A stretch of 63,224 bases of DNA. Source: Opitutia bacterium UBA4506. GTDB lineage: Bacteria; Verrucomicrobiota; Verrucomicrobiia; Opitutales; Puniceicoccaceae. The notes below the pieces were generated by a model, which was not told where the DNA came from, ran no database searches, and worked only from the letters and a program-made list of their open reading frames with translations. A program made the position numbers and the translations under genes. The DNA is taken from positions 1 to 63,224 of the forward strand of contig DGMY01000029.1 of the NCBI GenBank assembly GCA_002388665.1, given 5' to 3'. This document shows, one piece after another, positions 1 through 8,451 of the stretch (position 1 is its first letter; every line of letters starts with the position of its first letter).

Positions 1-330
1 CTTCGGATTGTGGAGAAGAATTTGGCTGGGTATCGTCAGACCTTGTTTGGCTTTGGGTCTGATGCCCGGGTGGGGAAGGAGACGATCTCACGCGAGGAGG
101 CCGTGCGGGTGCTTGAGGAGGAGAAGGGGCGGTTGCCCCTTGCTACTGTGCTTCGATGCCGGGTGCGCTATTTTACCGATGGGATTGTGCTGGGATCGGT
201 GGAGTTTGTGGAGGCGCAGCTGAAAGAACTGCCAGAGGGGATTCGGCCGCGGAAGCCGCACGGGATGTTGGGGGCTGACTGGGGTGGACTCTCGGTGGGG
301 ACCGGGCTGCGGAAAGACCTGTTTGGATAG
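1..330 (+). CDS. REP-associated tyrosine transposase (RAYT-type), C-terminal fragment cut by window edge
   Basis: The frame is open from the first base, so the gene begins before the window and only about 109 C-terminal residues are visible. The stretch CRVRYFTDGIVLGSVEFVE followed by a basic segment and a DWGGLSVGTGLRKDLFG ending resembles the C-terminal part of Y1/RAYT transposases found in Opitutae, where a 'RYFTDG.VLGS..FVE' block precedes 'WGGL..LRDL'. The catalytic HUH and tyrosine motifs would lie upstream and cannot be checked. RAYTs are single-copy domesticated transposases that act on REP palindromes. A GTG at base 10 is in frame but is unlikely to be the real start. The family call is inference from the C-terminus alone. 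Confidence 0.6.
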   Translation, partial: LRIVEKNLAGYRQTLFGFGSDARVGKETISREEAVRVLEEEKGRLPLATVLRCRVRYFTDGIVLGSVEFVEAQLKELPEGIRPRKPHGMLGADWGGLSVGTGLRKDLFG

Positions 331-333
331 ATT

Positions 334-351
334 GTTGGTTTGGAAACCAAC
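334..351. repeat. Perfect 8-bp palindrome between convergent genes
   Basis: GTTGGTTT and AAACCAAC face each other across two bases, just after the transposase stop and 27 bp before the stop of the convergent M50 gene. As RNA it forms a 7-bp stem with a TGGA loop. There is no run of T after it on either strand, so it is at best a weak bidirectional terminator. A REP-like role is possible given the transposase next to it. Confidence 0.35.
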
Positions 352-377
352 CTATGCGGCCCGGTAGGTCGCTCGCG

Positions 378-1022
378 TTAGAATGACGCGATGCCTAGCA
401 TGATCTGTAGTGCGAAATTGCTGACGGTTTGGATAGCGTACCAGAGCATTCCTCCCAGGGGGGTCAAGAATAGGAGGCCGATGAGAATTAAAAAACCGAA
501 TTGAGAGAATTTTTGGAATGCCGCATCACTCATTTTAGTGAGGTGACGGAGTACATGTGAGCCGTCTAGAGGGGGGACTGGTATCAGATTGAAGACCATG
601 AGAAGTGCGTTGATCTCGATAATCTGGTACGCCAGTCGGAAAATTGCTTTTGGATCAACAAACCGTGCTGCGATTCCGAACACGACTGCTACGATCAGAG
701 CGATGACCAGGTTCGACGCGGGGCCGGCCATCGAGACTAGGATATCGTCTCGGACGGGTTTCTTGAAATTTCGGGGGTTTACTGGGACGGGTTTTCCCCA
801 AGCAAAAAATCCGTTACCGAAGAGAAGGAAAACCAAGGGAAGGATAATTGTGCCCAGCGGATCAATATGAGGAATGGGGTTTAGTGTGACCCGACCGAGG
901 GCCTTTGAAGTGGGATCTCCCAGTTTGTCTGCTGCCCATGCATGCGCCCACTCGTGAATGGATACACTGGCGAGCAGGATGAGCAGCATCTGAAGCGCGT
1001 GGACGATATTGATGTCTGACAT
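378..1022 (-). CDS. Site-2 protease family (M50) membrane metalloprotease
   Basis: An intramembrane zinc protease of the short, PDZ-less YwhC/Rip3-like type, 214 residues. The zinc motif HEWAH sits at residues 23-27 inside the first membrane segment, and the second conserved signature NLIPVPPLDGSH is near residue 150, where the Asp completes the metal site. About four to five hydrophobic segments are visible, and the N-terminus is the classic start of this subfamily. Its substrates are not known from sequence; family members cleave membrane-embedded regulators. The ATG start is the first in frame after the intergenic region 1023-1205, which holds nothing else I can identify. It is transcribed away from yicC on the same strand, with 183 bp between them. 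Confidence 0.9.
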   Translation of the reverse strand: MSDINIVHALQMLLILLASVSIHEWAHAWAADKLGDPTSKALGRVTLNPIPHIDPLGTIILPLVFLLFGNGFFAWGKPVPVNPRNFKKPVRDDILVSMAGPASNLVIALIVAVVFGIAARFVDPKAIFRLAYQIIEINALLMVFNLIPVPPLDGSHVLRHLTKMSDAAFQKFSQFGFLILIGLLFLTPLGGMLWYAIQTVSNFALQIMLGIASF

Positions 1023-1205
1023 TGTTGTGGAGGCTAGGTAGCGATTGGGTCTCTGACCAGCGGAAACTCGGAAAGGGAGTACTGCTGAAGGCAGGGTACA
1101 GTTGATTTCGACTGGTTACTCGCTTCTCTGCGGACCTTACTAGTGTGCTGAATCTGAACGGTAGTCGTATCTCACCTCGGATTGAGGAAGGTCATCCGTT
1201 GTGTT

Positions 1206-2078
1206 CTACTCGACGTTGGCCGCTTGCTCTCGGAGTTTCTCGAGCTCCTGTTTGGCCTCGATCACGACGGCGGAAAGTTCCGAGAGGTTCGCTTTGGATC
1301 CGACAGTGTTGAACTCTCGGTGGAGCTCCTGGAGGATGAACTCGATTTTTCTCCCACTGGGCTCTTTAGAGTTTGCGGCATCAGCCAAAGCTTTGAGATG
1401 GGAGTCAACACGAGTGATCTCTTCGCTGATGTCTCCGCGATCGGCCAGAAAGGCTACCTCTTTGGCTACCCGTTCGTCTGAGAGATCGAGATCAAGGTTC
1501 ATCTGACGTAGGCGGGCGAGGAGGGCATCACGATGGTGTACCGTGCGCCCTTGATCGAGGGTAGTTATGCTTTCGAGGTGCTGGCGCAGGAGATCGGTCC
1601 GAAGGACGAATTCTTTCCTGAGGCGTTCACCCTCCTCAGCTCTCATGGCCTTCATTGCGTTGCAAGCCTCGTTGAGGGCGGCGTAGGTGGTGTCTCGGAT
1701 GGAGTCCCATTCCGGGGCTGAGCCCTCTCGTTCGCTGTCGGAGAGGATACGGTAGAGGACATCGGAGGAAATAGGCCCACCGATTTCGTAGCGCTTCATC
1801 GATTGTCGAAGAAGACCGATGCGCCTGTCCATTTCGTCCCAGTTTGCCGTTGCGCCGTCGGATTCTGAGCCGCGGGAGACGCGAAGTTGGATTGAGACCT
1901 TCCCGCGGGCGACCTCGTTTCTAAGCCATTTTCCGATTTCTGTATCGAGAGAGCCCCACTCCCGCGGGGCATGCACCTGGAATTGCAGACCCCGTTGGTT
2001 CACGGAGTGAAGTTCGGCCTCTACGAAGTACTGATCTGAGCCCGCGGTGCCGGACCCATAGCCTGTCATGCTGTTCAT
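1206..2078 (-). CDS. yicC: YicC/YloC family endoribonuclease
   Basis: A 290-residue protein, the normal length for YicC/YloC. It opens with MNSMTGYGSG, the family's hallmark N-terminus, and has the C-terminal helical DUF1732-type region (RVDSHLKALADA, GRKIEFILQELHREFNTVGSK) that ends the protein. Family members are conserved stress-related endoribonucleases acting on single-stranded RNA. The gene follows the M42 aminopeptidase by 11 bp on the same strand, so the two and the sigma factor further upstream probably share a transcript. The bases before the ATG are GCCTCCTCCC, which is not a Shine-Dalgarno sequence; the start is supported by the conserved N-terminus. Confidence 0.95.
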   Translation of the reverse strand: MNSMTGYGSGTAGSDQYFVEAELHSVNQRGLQFQVHAPREWGSLDTEIGKWLRNEVARGKVSIQLRVSRGSESDGATANWDEMDRRIGLLRQSMKRYEIGGPISSDVLYRILSDSEREGSAPEWDSIRDTTYAALNEACNAMKAMRAEEGERLRKEFVLRTDLLRQHLESITTLDQGRTVHHRDALLARLRQMNLDLDLSDERVAKEVAFLADRGDISEEITRVDSHLKALADAANSKEPSGRKIEFILQELHREFNTVGSKANLSELSAVVIEAKQELEKLREQAANVE

Positions 2079-2089
2079 GGGAGGAGGCT

Positions 2090-3166
2090 TTACCAGTCGG
2101 CTCGTTCGCCGGCTTGGAGAGAGAGGGCAAAATGACGAATCAACTCCACGCAGGCTTCGACATCATTGAGGTCAACGACCTCGCTGGGTGTGTGCATGTA
2201 GCGCAGAGGGATGCCGATGAGACCGGTTGCGACGCCGGCGCGGGCCATTTGGACGGCCCGTGCGTCGGTAGGAGTTGGCCCTGCTTCTGCTTTAATTTGG
2301 ATCGGAATATTCGCCTTTGCAGCGCACGCCTCCAGACGGTCGAAAACGATCGGGTTAACATTGGCTCCGCGGTAAACGATGGGCCCGCCGCCGAGAGTAA
2401 ATTTGCCGATCTTCCGAGGGTCACAGTCCGGGTGGTCGGTGGCATGGCCGACATCGACAGCGAGGCCGAAATGTGGGTTAACCGCGAATGAGGAAGGGAT
2501 CGCCCCTCGAGTGCCGATTTCTTCTTGAGTCGTTGAGACCGCGACTACCTTTGACTGGAGTGAATCCTTTTTGGCGGCGAGACGGCGAACGACCTCATTG
2601 ACCACATAGCAGCCCGATTTGTTGTCGAAGCCACGAGCAATGCCTACCGAACCGTGTAGTGGTTCGTATCCATGGGTGTAAATGATGGCGTCACCGAGAG
2701 AGATACGCTTCAACGCGTCGTCGCGGGAAGATGCGCCTATATCGATCCACATCTCATGAATCTGAGGGATCTTTTTCCGGTCTTCCGGGCTCATTAGGTG
2801 GATCGCGCGTTTGCCAGTGACGCCGGAGACATCGCCATTCTTGGTGAGAATCCGCACCCGGCGTCCGGGGATCATAATCCGGTCGTGGCCTCCAACAGGA
2901 TTGAAGTAAATGAAACCATTGTCATCGACGTAGCTGACGATGAAGCCGAGCTCATCCATGTGACCGGCCAGCATGAGAACGGGGTCGTTGCCCTCGCCAA
3001 CGGTGGCCATGCGGTTGCCCAAAGTATCCTTGGCGTAGGTGTCGACTACCGGTTCCATCGTCCGATCAAGGACGGATTGGACCTCGGTTTCGAAGCCAGA
3101 GGGAGAGCGAGCGTTGAGGAGGTCCAGAAGGAACTCCGGTGGTTGGGTTGCGTTGGATTCAGTCAC
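2090..3166 (-). CDS. M42 family metallopeptidase (glutamyl/deblocking aminopeptidase-like)
   Basis: A cytoplasmic dinuclear-metal aminopeptidase of 358 residues, the usual length for M42 (FrvX/YsdC/PepA-like). Visible metal ligands and catalytic residues are LAGHMDELG (His69), GFDNKSG (bridging Asp), TQEEIGTRGA (catalytic and ligand Glu), DVGHATDHPD and the C-terminal MHTPSEVVDL. The start is GTG, overlapping the TGA of the sigma gene (GTGA), which indicates translational coupling. Such enzymes trim peptides after endoproteolysis. M42 proteins are often annotated as endoglucanases, and there is no sign of glycosidase function here. Confidence 0.92.
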   Translation of the reverse strand: MTESNATQPPEFLLDLLNARSPSGFETEVQSVLDRTMEPVVDTYAKDTLGNRMATVGEGNDPVLMLAGHMDELGFIVSYVDDNGFIYFNPVGGHDRIMIPGRRVRILTKNGDVSGVTGKRAIHLMSPEDRKKIPQIHEMWIDIGASSRDDALKRISLGDAIIYTHGYEPLHGSVGIARGFDNKSGCYVVNEVVRRLAAKKDSLQSKVVAVSTTQEEIGTRGAIPSSFAVNPHFGLAVDVGHATDHPDCDPRKIGKFTLGGGPIVYRGANVNPIVFDRLEACAAKANIPIQIKAEAGPTPTDARAVQMARAGVATGLIGIPLRYMHTPSEVVDLNDVEACVELIRHFALSLQAGERADW

Positions 3167-4233
3167 TTTTCCTTAGAGGACATGGTTTTCTTATAAAACT
3201 CATGTAACACCTGCATCCGCTCGCGTTCGAGATTTTCTTCACGAATTTCGTCGGAAGTTCTTTGGCGTTCACGGTTCATCATATTGCGCCGCATCTTGCT
3301 GATCGCAATATTCTGTAATTGTCGGACACGTTCTCGGGTGATCTCAAATTTCTCTCCGACCTCTTCGAGGGTCAACGGGCCTTCGGGACCGATTCCAAAG
3401 CGGAGTTTGATAATGTGGGCCTCGCGTTCCTCTAAATCATCAAGAATCTCATCCAGATCGATTCGTTGTGATTTGCTGCGAAGGGTGTCGAAAGGGTTGA
3501 TTGCGTTTTCATCCCCGATCAACTGGCCGAAACTGGTGTTCTCGTCGTCTCCGATCGGGGCGTCCAGGGACGCGGGCCGGACGCTGACGGACTTTAGGTG
3601 AGCGACCTTGTTTACGGGGATCCCCATTTCGGCTGCGATCTCGTCGTCGGAGGGTTCTCGCTCGAGCTCGTCGGTTAAGGCGGCCGTGATCTTGCGCATG
3701 CGGGAAATGCGGTCCACCAGATGAACGGGAAGTCGGATCGTTTTACTTTGGTTGGCGAGAGCCCGCTTGATGGACTGCTTGATCCACCAAGCCGCGTAGG
3801 TGCTCAATTTGCCCCCTTTGTCAGGGTCGAATCGTTCCACGGCTTTAACGAGGCCGATGTTGCCCTCGCTGATCAGATCAAGGAGAGGGAGGCCGAAATT
3901 GTTATAGTCGTGGGCAATTTTTACGACTAGGCGCAGGTTTGCTTGAACCATGTGGTTCCGAGCCGCTTCGTCACCCTTTTGGATCTTCCGCGCGAGGGTG
4001 ACCTCTTCCTCTGGAGTGAGCAAGGGAGTGCGCCCGATCTCTTGGAGATAGAGTTTGAGCGCGCTCTTTTCCGATGACGGAAGGTTGCGAACATCCTCAG
4101 CCTGATTGTACGAAGGGTCTACCTCCCGTTTTGGCACGGGTGCATCGGTCCCTTGGGGAGTCGTTGACCCTGACTCTTTTGCATCAGCATCTCCGGTTGT
4201 AGCTTTCGTTGTACGTTTTTTCGGAGATGCCAT
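3163..4233 (-). CDS. RNA polymerase sigma factor, sigma-70 RpoD/SigA family (group 1/2)
   Basis: A sigma-70 protein of 356 residues. Region 1.2 (SALKLYLQEIG), region 2 (RLVVKIAHDYNNFGLPLLDLI and GGKLSTYAAWWIKQSIKRAL), region 3 and region 4 with the helix-turn-helix TLEEVGEKFEITRERVRQLQ are all present. There is no region 1.1; instead a basic, Ser/Thr-rich N-terminus. About 40 charged residues follow region 4, which is unusual. I chose the ATG giving MASPKKRTTK; a start 18 codons earlier (4287) would overlap trpE and has a possible GGAG upstream. It lies between trpE and the M42 gene and is coupled to the latter. It could be the primary or a group 2 sigma factor; sequence alone cannot decide. 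Confidence 0.9.
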   Translation of the reverse strand: MASPKKRTTKATTGDADAKESGSTTPQGTDAPVPKREVDPSYNQAEDVRNLPSSEKSALKLYLQEIGRTPLLTPEEEVTLARKIQKGDEAARNHMVQANLRLVVKIAHDYNNFGLPLLDLISEGNIGLVKAVERFDPDKGGKLSTYAAWWIKQSIKRALANQSKTIRLPVHLVDRISRMRKITAALTDELEREPSDDEIAAEMGIPVNKVAHLKSVSVRPASLDAPIGDDENTSFGQLIGDENAINPFDTLRSKSQRIDLDEILDDLEEREAHIIKLRFGIGPEGPLTLEEVGEKFEITRERVRQLQNIAISKMRRNMMNRERQRTSDEIREENLERERMQVLHEFYKKTMSSKEK

Positions 4234-4243
4234 AGGGAAGGTT

Positions 4244-5779
4244 TCAGCGGGGAACGTTGGAATGTTTCGTCGGAGCTGAGTTTTCATCCTCTACTATCTC
4301 CGATATTGCCACTGCTTTCAAGAGGCCGCGTGCTTTATTTATGGTTTCGTCGAATTCATTGGCCGGAACCGAGTCGGCGACGAGACCTGCGCCAGATTGA
4401 ACAATCACCTTCCCACCTTGGATGATCGCCGATCGGATCGCAATGCAGGAGTCGTGGTTGCCGTCGTAAGAAAAATAACCGAGGGCACCGGAATATGGAC
4501 CCCGAGCGGTACCTTCTTTTTCTGAAATGATCTGCATTGCGCGCACTTTTGGGGCCCCGCTTACGGTCCCTGCGGGGAAAGTAGAGCGCAGTAGATCGAA
4601 CGCATTGTGATCGGGAGATATTTCGCCTTCTACCTGTGAAACAATGTGCATCACGTGGGAATATCGTTCGATCGCCATATAATCGGGTACGTGAACGGAG
4701 CCCGGAGTGCAAACCCGGCCGATATCATTGCGGGCGAGGTCGACCAACATGAGGTGCTCGGCTCGCTCTTTGGGGTCGGCGAGGAGGTCTTCTTCCATTC
4801 GTAGATCTTCGGCCTGATTCTTCCCGCGCGGTCTGGTCCCCGCGATGGGCCGGATCTCAACTTTACTCCCAGTCAGGCGAACGTGTACCTCGGGCGAGGC
4901 CCCCACGAGGGCAAAATTCTCTGTCTCCAGAATGAACATATAGGGAGACGGATTGATGGTCCGCAGCGTGCGGTACAAATCGATCGGAGTATGCTTGTAC
5001 TCTTTCTCAAAGCGTTGCGATAGAACGACCTGCACAACGTCTCCTCCGTGGATGTATTCGCGGCATTCGGTGACTGCATTCTCGAAATCAACGCGTTCGA
5101 AGTTGCCGTGCGGAACTGAAAAAGTGGGTTCGGAAGGGACCGGACGCAAGCTGGCGGGAGTCGGGGCAGAGAGCAGCTTGGAAAGGTCGGAAAGTTCGGC
5201 AAGAGCCCGGTCGTAGGCGGCATTGGGATCCTCACCTTCATCGATGGCGACGGTAGCGCACAGCAACAACTTTTGATGCGCTCGGTCGAAGATCACCAGC
5301 GAATCGATCATCGCATAGTAAAGAATCGGGCAATTGAGAGTATCCTCCTGAGCACGGGGAACAGTCGGCTCAATACGGTGAATATATTCGTAGGGGATGA
5401 AACCGACTGCGCCCCCTACGAATGGAGGAGCTCCCTCGATTTCGACGGGTTTGAAGCGTGCGATCTCCTCTTCAATGAGGGTAAGTGGATCCTGGGGCGT
5501 GGGAATCTCGCGGAAATCGCCATTGCGCTCGGTGATCCGGGTTGTCGTTTCATTGGCTTCATAGACTCGGCGTGGATTGCAGCCGAGAAAACTGAAGCGG
5601 CTGGCGTTTTCGCCCCCTTCGACGGATTCGAAAAGAAAGGCCGGGCGGGAGCCGGAAAGCTTGGCATAAGCGGAAACGGGCGTTTCGAGATCGGCGAAAA
5701 AATCGGCGAGCACCGGAATTAGGTTTCCTTGCTTGGCGAGCTGGCAGAATTCTTCTCGGGAAGGACGCGGTATAAACAT
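4244..5779 (-). CDS. trpE: Anthranilate synthase component I
   Basis: Converts chorismate with ammonia (from the TrpG partner) to anthranilate, the first step of tryptophan synthesis. 511 residues. Visible are the N-terminal feedback-site region (FLFESVEGGENASRFSFLG), the chorismate-binding core with PIAGTRPRG, HLMLVDLARNDIGRV, TFPAGTVSGAPKVRAM, and the C-terminal QSGAGLVADSVPANEFDET. The last is the TrpE rather than PabB form. No trpG lies nearby, so the glutamine amidotransferase is encoded elsewhere. The start at MFIPRPSREEF is preferred over one 23 codons upstream because it matches family N-termini. The 155 bp upstream show no leader peptide or T-box that I can recognise. Confidence 0.95.
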   Translation of the reverse strand: MFIPRPSREEFCQLAKQGNLIPVLADFFADLETPVSAYAKLSGSRPAFLFESVEGGENASRFSFLGCNPRRVYEANETTTRITERNGDFREIPTPQDPLTLIEEEIARFKPVEIEGAPPFVGGAVGFIPYEYIHRIEPTVPRAQEDTLNCPILYYAMIDSLVIFDRAHQKLLLCATVAIDEGEDPNAAYDRALAELSDLSKLLSAPTPASLRPVPSEPTFSVPHGNFERVDFENAVTECREYIHGGDVVQVVLSQRFEKEYKHTPIDLYRTLRTINPSPYMFILETENFALVGASPEVHVRLTGSKVEIRPIAGTRPRGKNQAEDLRMEEDLLADPKERAEHLMLVDLARNDIGRVCTPGSVHVPDYMAIERYSHVMHIVSQVEGEISPDHNAFDLLRSTFPAGTVSGAPKVRAMQIISEKEGTARGPYSGALGYFSYDGNHDSCIAIRSAIIQGGKVIVQSGAGLVADSVPANEFDETINKARGLLKAVAISEIVEDENSAPTKHSNVPR

Positions 5780-5934
5780 GCGAATGGGAGGTGGAAAAGT
5801 CTTGGAATTGAAAGAATAACTCCTGCCGATAACCCGCCGAGGAGGCAAGACGGAAGCGGTTGCTTGAATGGCGCGCTCGACGATCGGGCAGAAAGTCCCC
5901 GGCCCCGCGCTGATTGCGCTGGAATACCGCTACC

Positions 5935-6762
5935 TCAAAGCCCGGGCTCGAAGAGGAGCGCCGTCGTGTTGTCCCGTCCGCAGACTCGGATCGACTTGTT
6001 GACCAAGGTGTCGGCCAGATTCGGATCGGAGAAATCCGCTTTTTGAAGGTACTCACCGAGACCGCGATCCCAGAGGCCGCCGTTGAGCCCGTCCGAACAG
6101 ATGAGGAAACGGTCGCCCGGCTCGTAACCGATGGCTCCTACCTGAGGTTCGACCGCGTTGACCCCGCCCCCGAGCACCTGTTGCAGCTGATTTCCGGTAG
6201 GGTGGCATCGTTCTTCGCGTTCGTTGATTTTTCCACCTCGGCGGAGCCAACCCGCATGCGTGTGGTCCTCGGACACCTGGCGCATCTCTCCATTTTTAGG
6301 GAGGTAGTAGATGCGAGAGTCGCCAATATGGCCGAAATAGACCCAGCCGGGGGTGACCCAGCATAGGCTCAGAGTGGCACCCATTCCGCGGCAATCTTCG
6401 TAGGTGATGCCCAGCCAGGTGATCTCTGAGTGAATCTGGTCGAAGAGCTCGGGGATAATGTCTTGGAATCCCCGGGTGAAGCCCTTGGCGGAGCTGAGAA
6501 AGGATTTAGGAAAGAGGCGGGTGATCCGATCGACGGCGATCCGGCTGGCGAATTCACCGGCCTTGGCCCCTCCCATCCCGTCGCTCACGGCGAAGACAAA
6601 GTCTTGCTCGTCGAGTGAGGCTTCTCCGATCTTTCCGAGGTAGCGAACCTCTTGGGCTGACACGGTTAGGGCGAGAAAGGCGTCTTCATTATTTTTGCGA
6701 AAGCGGCCAGTGTGGGTGCAGCCACTCCAGCGGATCGAATTTGCGGGTTGGTCGATACTCAT
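5935..6762 (-). CDS. PP2C-family serine/threonine phosphatase
   Basis: A 275-residue stand-alone PPM/PP2C phosphatase domain. The metal-binding motifs occur in the standard order: RKNNEDAF near residue 25, VSDGMGGAKAGEFAS near 60, GATLSLCWV, GHIGDSRIYYL, LICSDGLNGGL and DNTTALLFE at the C-terminus. It reverses Ser/Thr (or Tyr) phosphorylation, like Stp/PrpC. Its ATG overlaps the stop of the preceding kinase-fold gene (ATGA), so the two products are made together. Downstream on the same strand are trpE and the sigma factor, but a 155-bp gap separates them. There is no membrane segment or sensor domain. Confidence 0.93.
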   Translation of the reverse strand: MSIDQPANSIRWSGCTHTGRFRKNNEDAFLALTVSAQEVRYLGKIGEASLDEQDFVFAVSDGMGGAKAGEFASRIAVDRITRLFPKSFLSSAKGFTRGFQDIIPELFDQIHSEITWLGITYEDCRGMGATLSLCWVTPGWVYFGHIGDSRIYYLPKNGEMRQVSEDHTHAGWLRRGGKINEREERCHPTGNQLQQVLGGGVNAVEPQVGAIGYEPGDRFLICSDGLNGGLWDRGLGEYLQKADFSDPNLADTLVNKSIRVCGRDNTTALLFEPGL

Positions 6763-7274
6763 TTCTTTCGCGAATCGCCTCCGGGAGGTCGCCGGCGGTC
6801 GCGGTGACTAGTCATCTCTTGAGGCGGAATGGGTTTTCGTTGTGTTTTCTGGGCGCCTCGGTGGGCGTTTAGATCTACTGGAGGAGGTTCGCCCTCATAG
6901 TCTTCCAAAAGGGTGGCAAACTCGAAATCGATGACGCAAAACCGGCCATCCTGCCGACGGTAGGTTAGATTGCGCACCTCTGCGTCGTCATGGCGCACTC
7001 CGTAGGAGAGGAGTTCCGCAAAGATTTTCTCTTTTTTCTCGGTACTGATTCGGTCGACGCGCGCGCCGCAGTTCGTGGTGACTAGCAAGAGTTTCTCGGG
7101 ATCGGCTTCTAGGATCTTCGGCACAAATACGCAGCCCTTTTGGGCAAGATATTCAAGCACCCGGCATTCATTGTTGAAACGCGTCTCAGCGTCTTCCCCT
7201 AAGAATGTTTTATAGACCTTTCCATCGTAGGTGAGGTGCACGATGGAACGTTGCGTATGTTTGGCCTCCTCCAT
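6759..7274 (-). CDS. Minimal protein-kinase-fold protein (RIO/Bud32/WaaP-like), coupled to PP2C
   Basis: A 171-residue protein that I recognise by active-site pattern rather than by overall family. VYKTF (Lys22) fits the ATP-anchoring lysine, NNECRVLEYL (Glu36) the salt-bridge glutamate, RHDDAEVRNL (Asp97 with Asn102) the HxD...N catalytic loop, and VIDFEFA (Asp116) the metal-binding DFx. No activation segment follows; instead a 45-residue basic, proline-rich tail. The fold resembles lipopolysaccharide-kinase/Bud32-type small kinases. The gene overlaps the PP2C phosphatase by 4 bp (ATGA), suggesting a kinase/phosphatase couple. It could also phosphorylate a small molecule, and activity is inferred, not shown. 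Confidence 0.65.
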   Translation of the reverse strand: MEEAKHTQRSIVHLTYDGKVYKTFLGEDAETRFNNECRVLEYLAQKGCVFVPKILEADPEKLLLVTTNCGARVDRISTEKKEKIFAELLSYGVRHDDAEVRNLTYRRQDGRFCVIDFEFATLLEDYEGEPPPVDLNAHRGAQKTQRKPIPPQEMTSHRDRRRPPGGDSRKK

Positions 7275-7417
7275 ATCCGAATGCTAAGGGCGGTGAGGAA
7301 TTCTCTTCAATCTTTGAATTCCCGGGAGACGGATCGGCCAAGGAGCAGAAGTGGGTCCAGCATCTTCGAGGGATCGAGGGAGCGGTGCATCGAAACCGCA
7401 GGTCAACTCGCGGTCGA

Positions 7418-8233
7418 CTACAACCTTACCCAGCGATTGAGAATCGCATCGGTAGTGCCGTCAGCAGACCAATTGACAAGGACCTGATTTACTGCGTCGA
7501 GCAATTCGACGTTATCCCGGTTGATTCCCCAGGCCATTAGGTCCTGGGTGAGGACGGGGAGCGCTGCTGTAAGGCCTTGATTTTGATAGAGACCGGACAT
7601 CCAGTAGACTGTTGGAGCATCATGAATGAAAAGTTCGATCTCGCCATTGATCACAGCTTCAGCGCCGCGTTGGGCCGAGGAATAGGTTTTCAATTCGGCT
7701 TTGGGGAAACTGGAGCGAACGAGGTAGGAGCCGGTTGTAGCTTTCTCGGCACCTACCTTGATTTTTGCGTTCACGATGAAGCCGGCGACTGGGTATTTCG
7801 ACGCGTTCTTTTGGAGAACCATGGCTTTCTGGCCGCTTTTTACGTACGGATTGGAGAATGAAATGATTGCCGCCCGTTCGGGGTTGTAGTTCATGCCCGA
7901 CATCACGATGTCGATCTTACCCTTTCGGAGCGAAGGGATGAGGTCCTCCCAGCTCATTTTCACGAAGCGTACGTTCCTCCCCAGTTCATCAGCCAGTGCG
8001 CGTGCGAAATCTACTTCCAGACCAACGAGCTTCCCACCTTGTTCAAAGACGAAAGGGGGCATGTTGGCGGAAACACCAACCCGTAGAACGGTGGGTGAAG
8101 CCGCGGCCTCGGATGGTTCCGTTGTCGGGGCGTTGGAAGTCGTCTGGCACCCGGAGAATGCGAATAGAGAAAGGGCCAGGATCGCACCGGTAAGAGCGCG
8201 GAGAAAATTAGAGGAATGGATTGAAAAGAGCAT
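7418..8233 (-). CDS. Lipoprotein transporter substrate-binding protein, SBP family 3
   Basis: A periplasmic binding lipoprotein for amino acids or similar solutes. The signal sequence has a long hydrophobic stretch ending in the lipobox LFAFSGC. The mature part shows the family 3 hallmarks LRVGVSANMPPFVFEQGGKLVGLEVDFARAL, SWEDLIPSLRKGKIDIVMSGM and a C-terminal DAVNQVLVNW block. The start (MLFSIHSSN) is the one giving a clean signal peptide; ATGs at 8263 and 8356 would add an unlikely acidic, proline-rich leader. No permease or ATPase gene is next to it, so it is an orphan binding protein. It diverges from the vWA gene, and the 218 bp between them must hold both promoters. Confidence 0.88.
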   Translation of the reverse strand: MLFSIHSSNFLRALTGAILALSLFAFSGCQTTSNAPTTEPSEAAASPTVLRVGVSANMPPFVFEQGGKLVGLEVDFARALADELGRNVRFVKMSWEDLIPSLRKGKIDIVMSGMNYNPERAAIISFSNPYVKSGQKAMVLQKNASKYPVAGFIVNAKIKVGAEKATTGSYLVRSSFPKAELKTYSSAQRGAEAVINGEIELFIHDAPTVYWMSGLYQNQGLTAALPVLTQDLMAWGINRDNVELLDAVNQVLVNWSADGTTDAILNRWVRL

Positions 8234-8451
8234 AGGTGTGGTAGGATCTGAGGTAGAGTCCATTCGCTTTTCGAAGGGGGTCAAGGGCGAATGCGGCCGC
8301 GAAGGTGGCTCATGGAATGGCGGGAGTATGTCCGGCTCCTGACATTTTCCTGACAAACAACTGACGAGGCCCTGACGACTTTGTCCGGGGAATCGGGCAT
8401 TCTGTAGGAGTAACTAGAACGAATCCGTTTCACTCAACCCAAGGAAACCCA

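Noticed and set aside
364..390. GTAG-headed stem (CGCGT/ACGCG) as a REP element
   Set aside because: The stem overlaps the stop codon and last codons of the M50 protease, so coding constraints alone can explain it. Kept only as part of a weaker finding.
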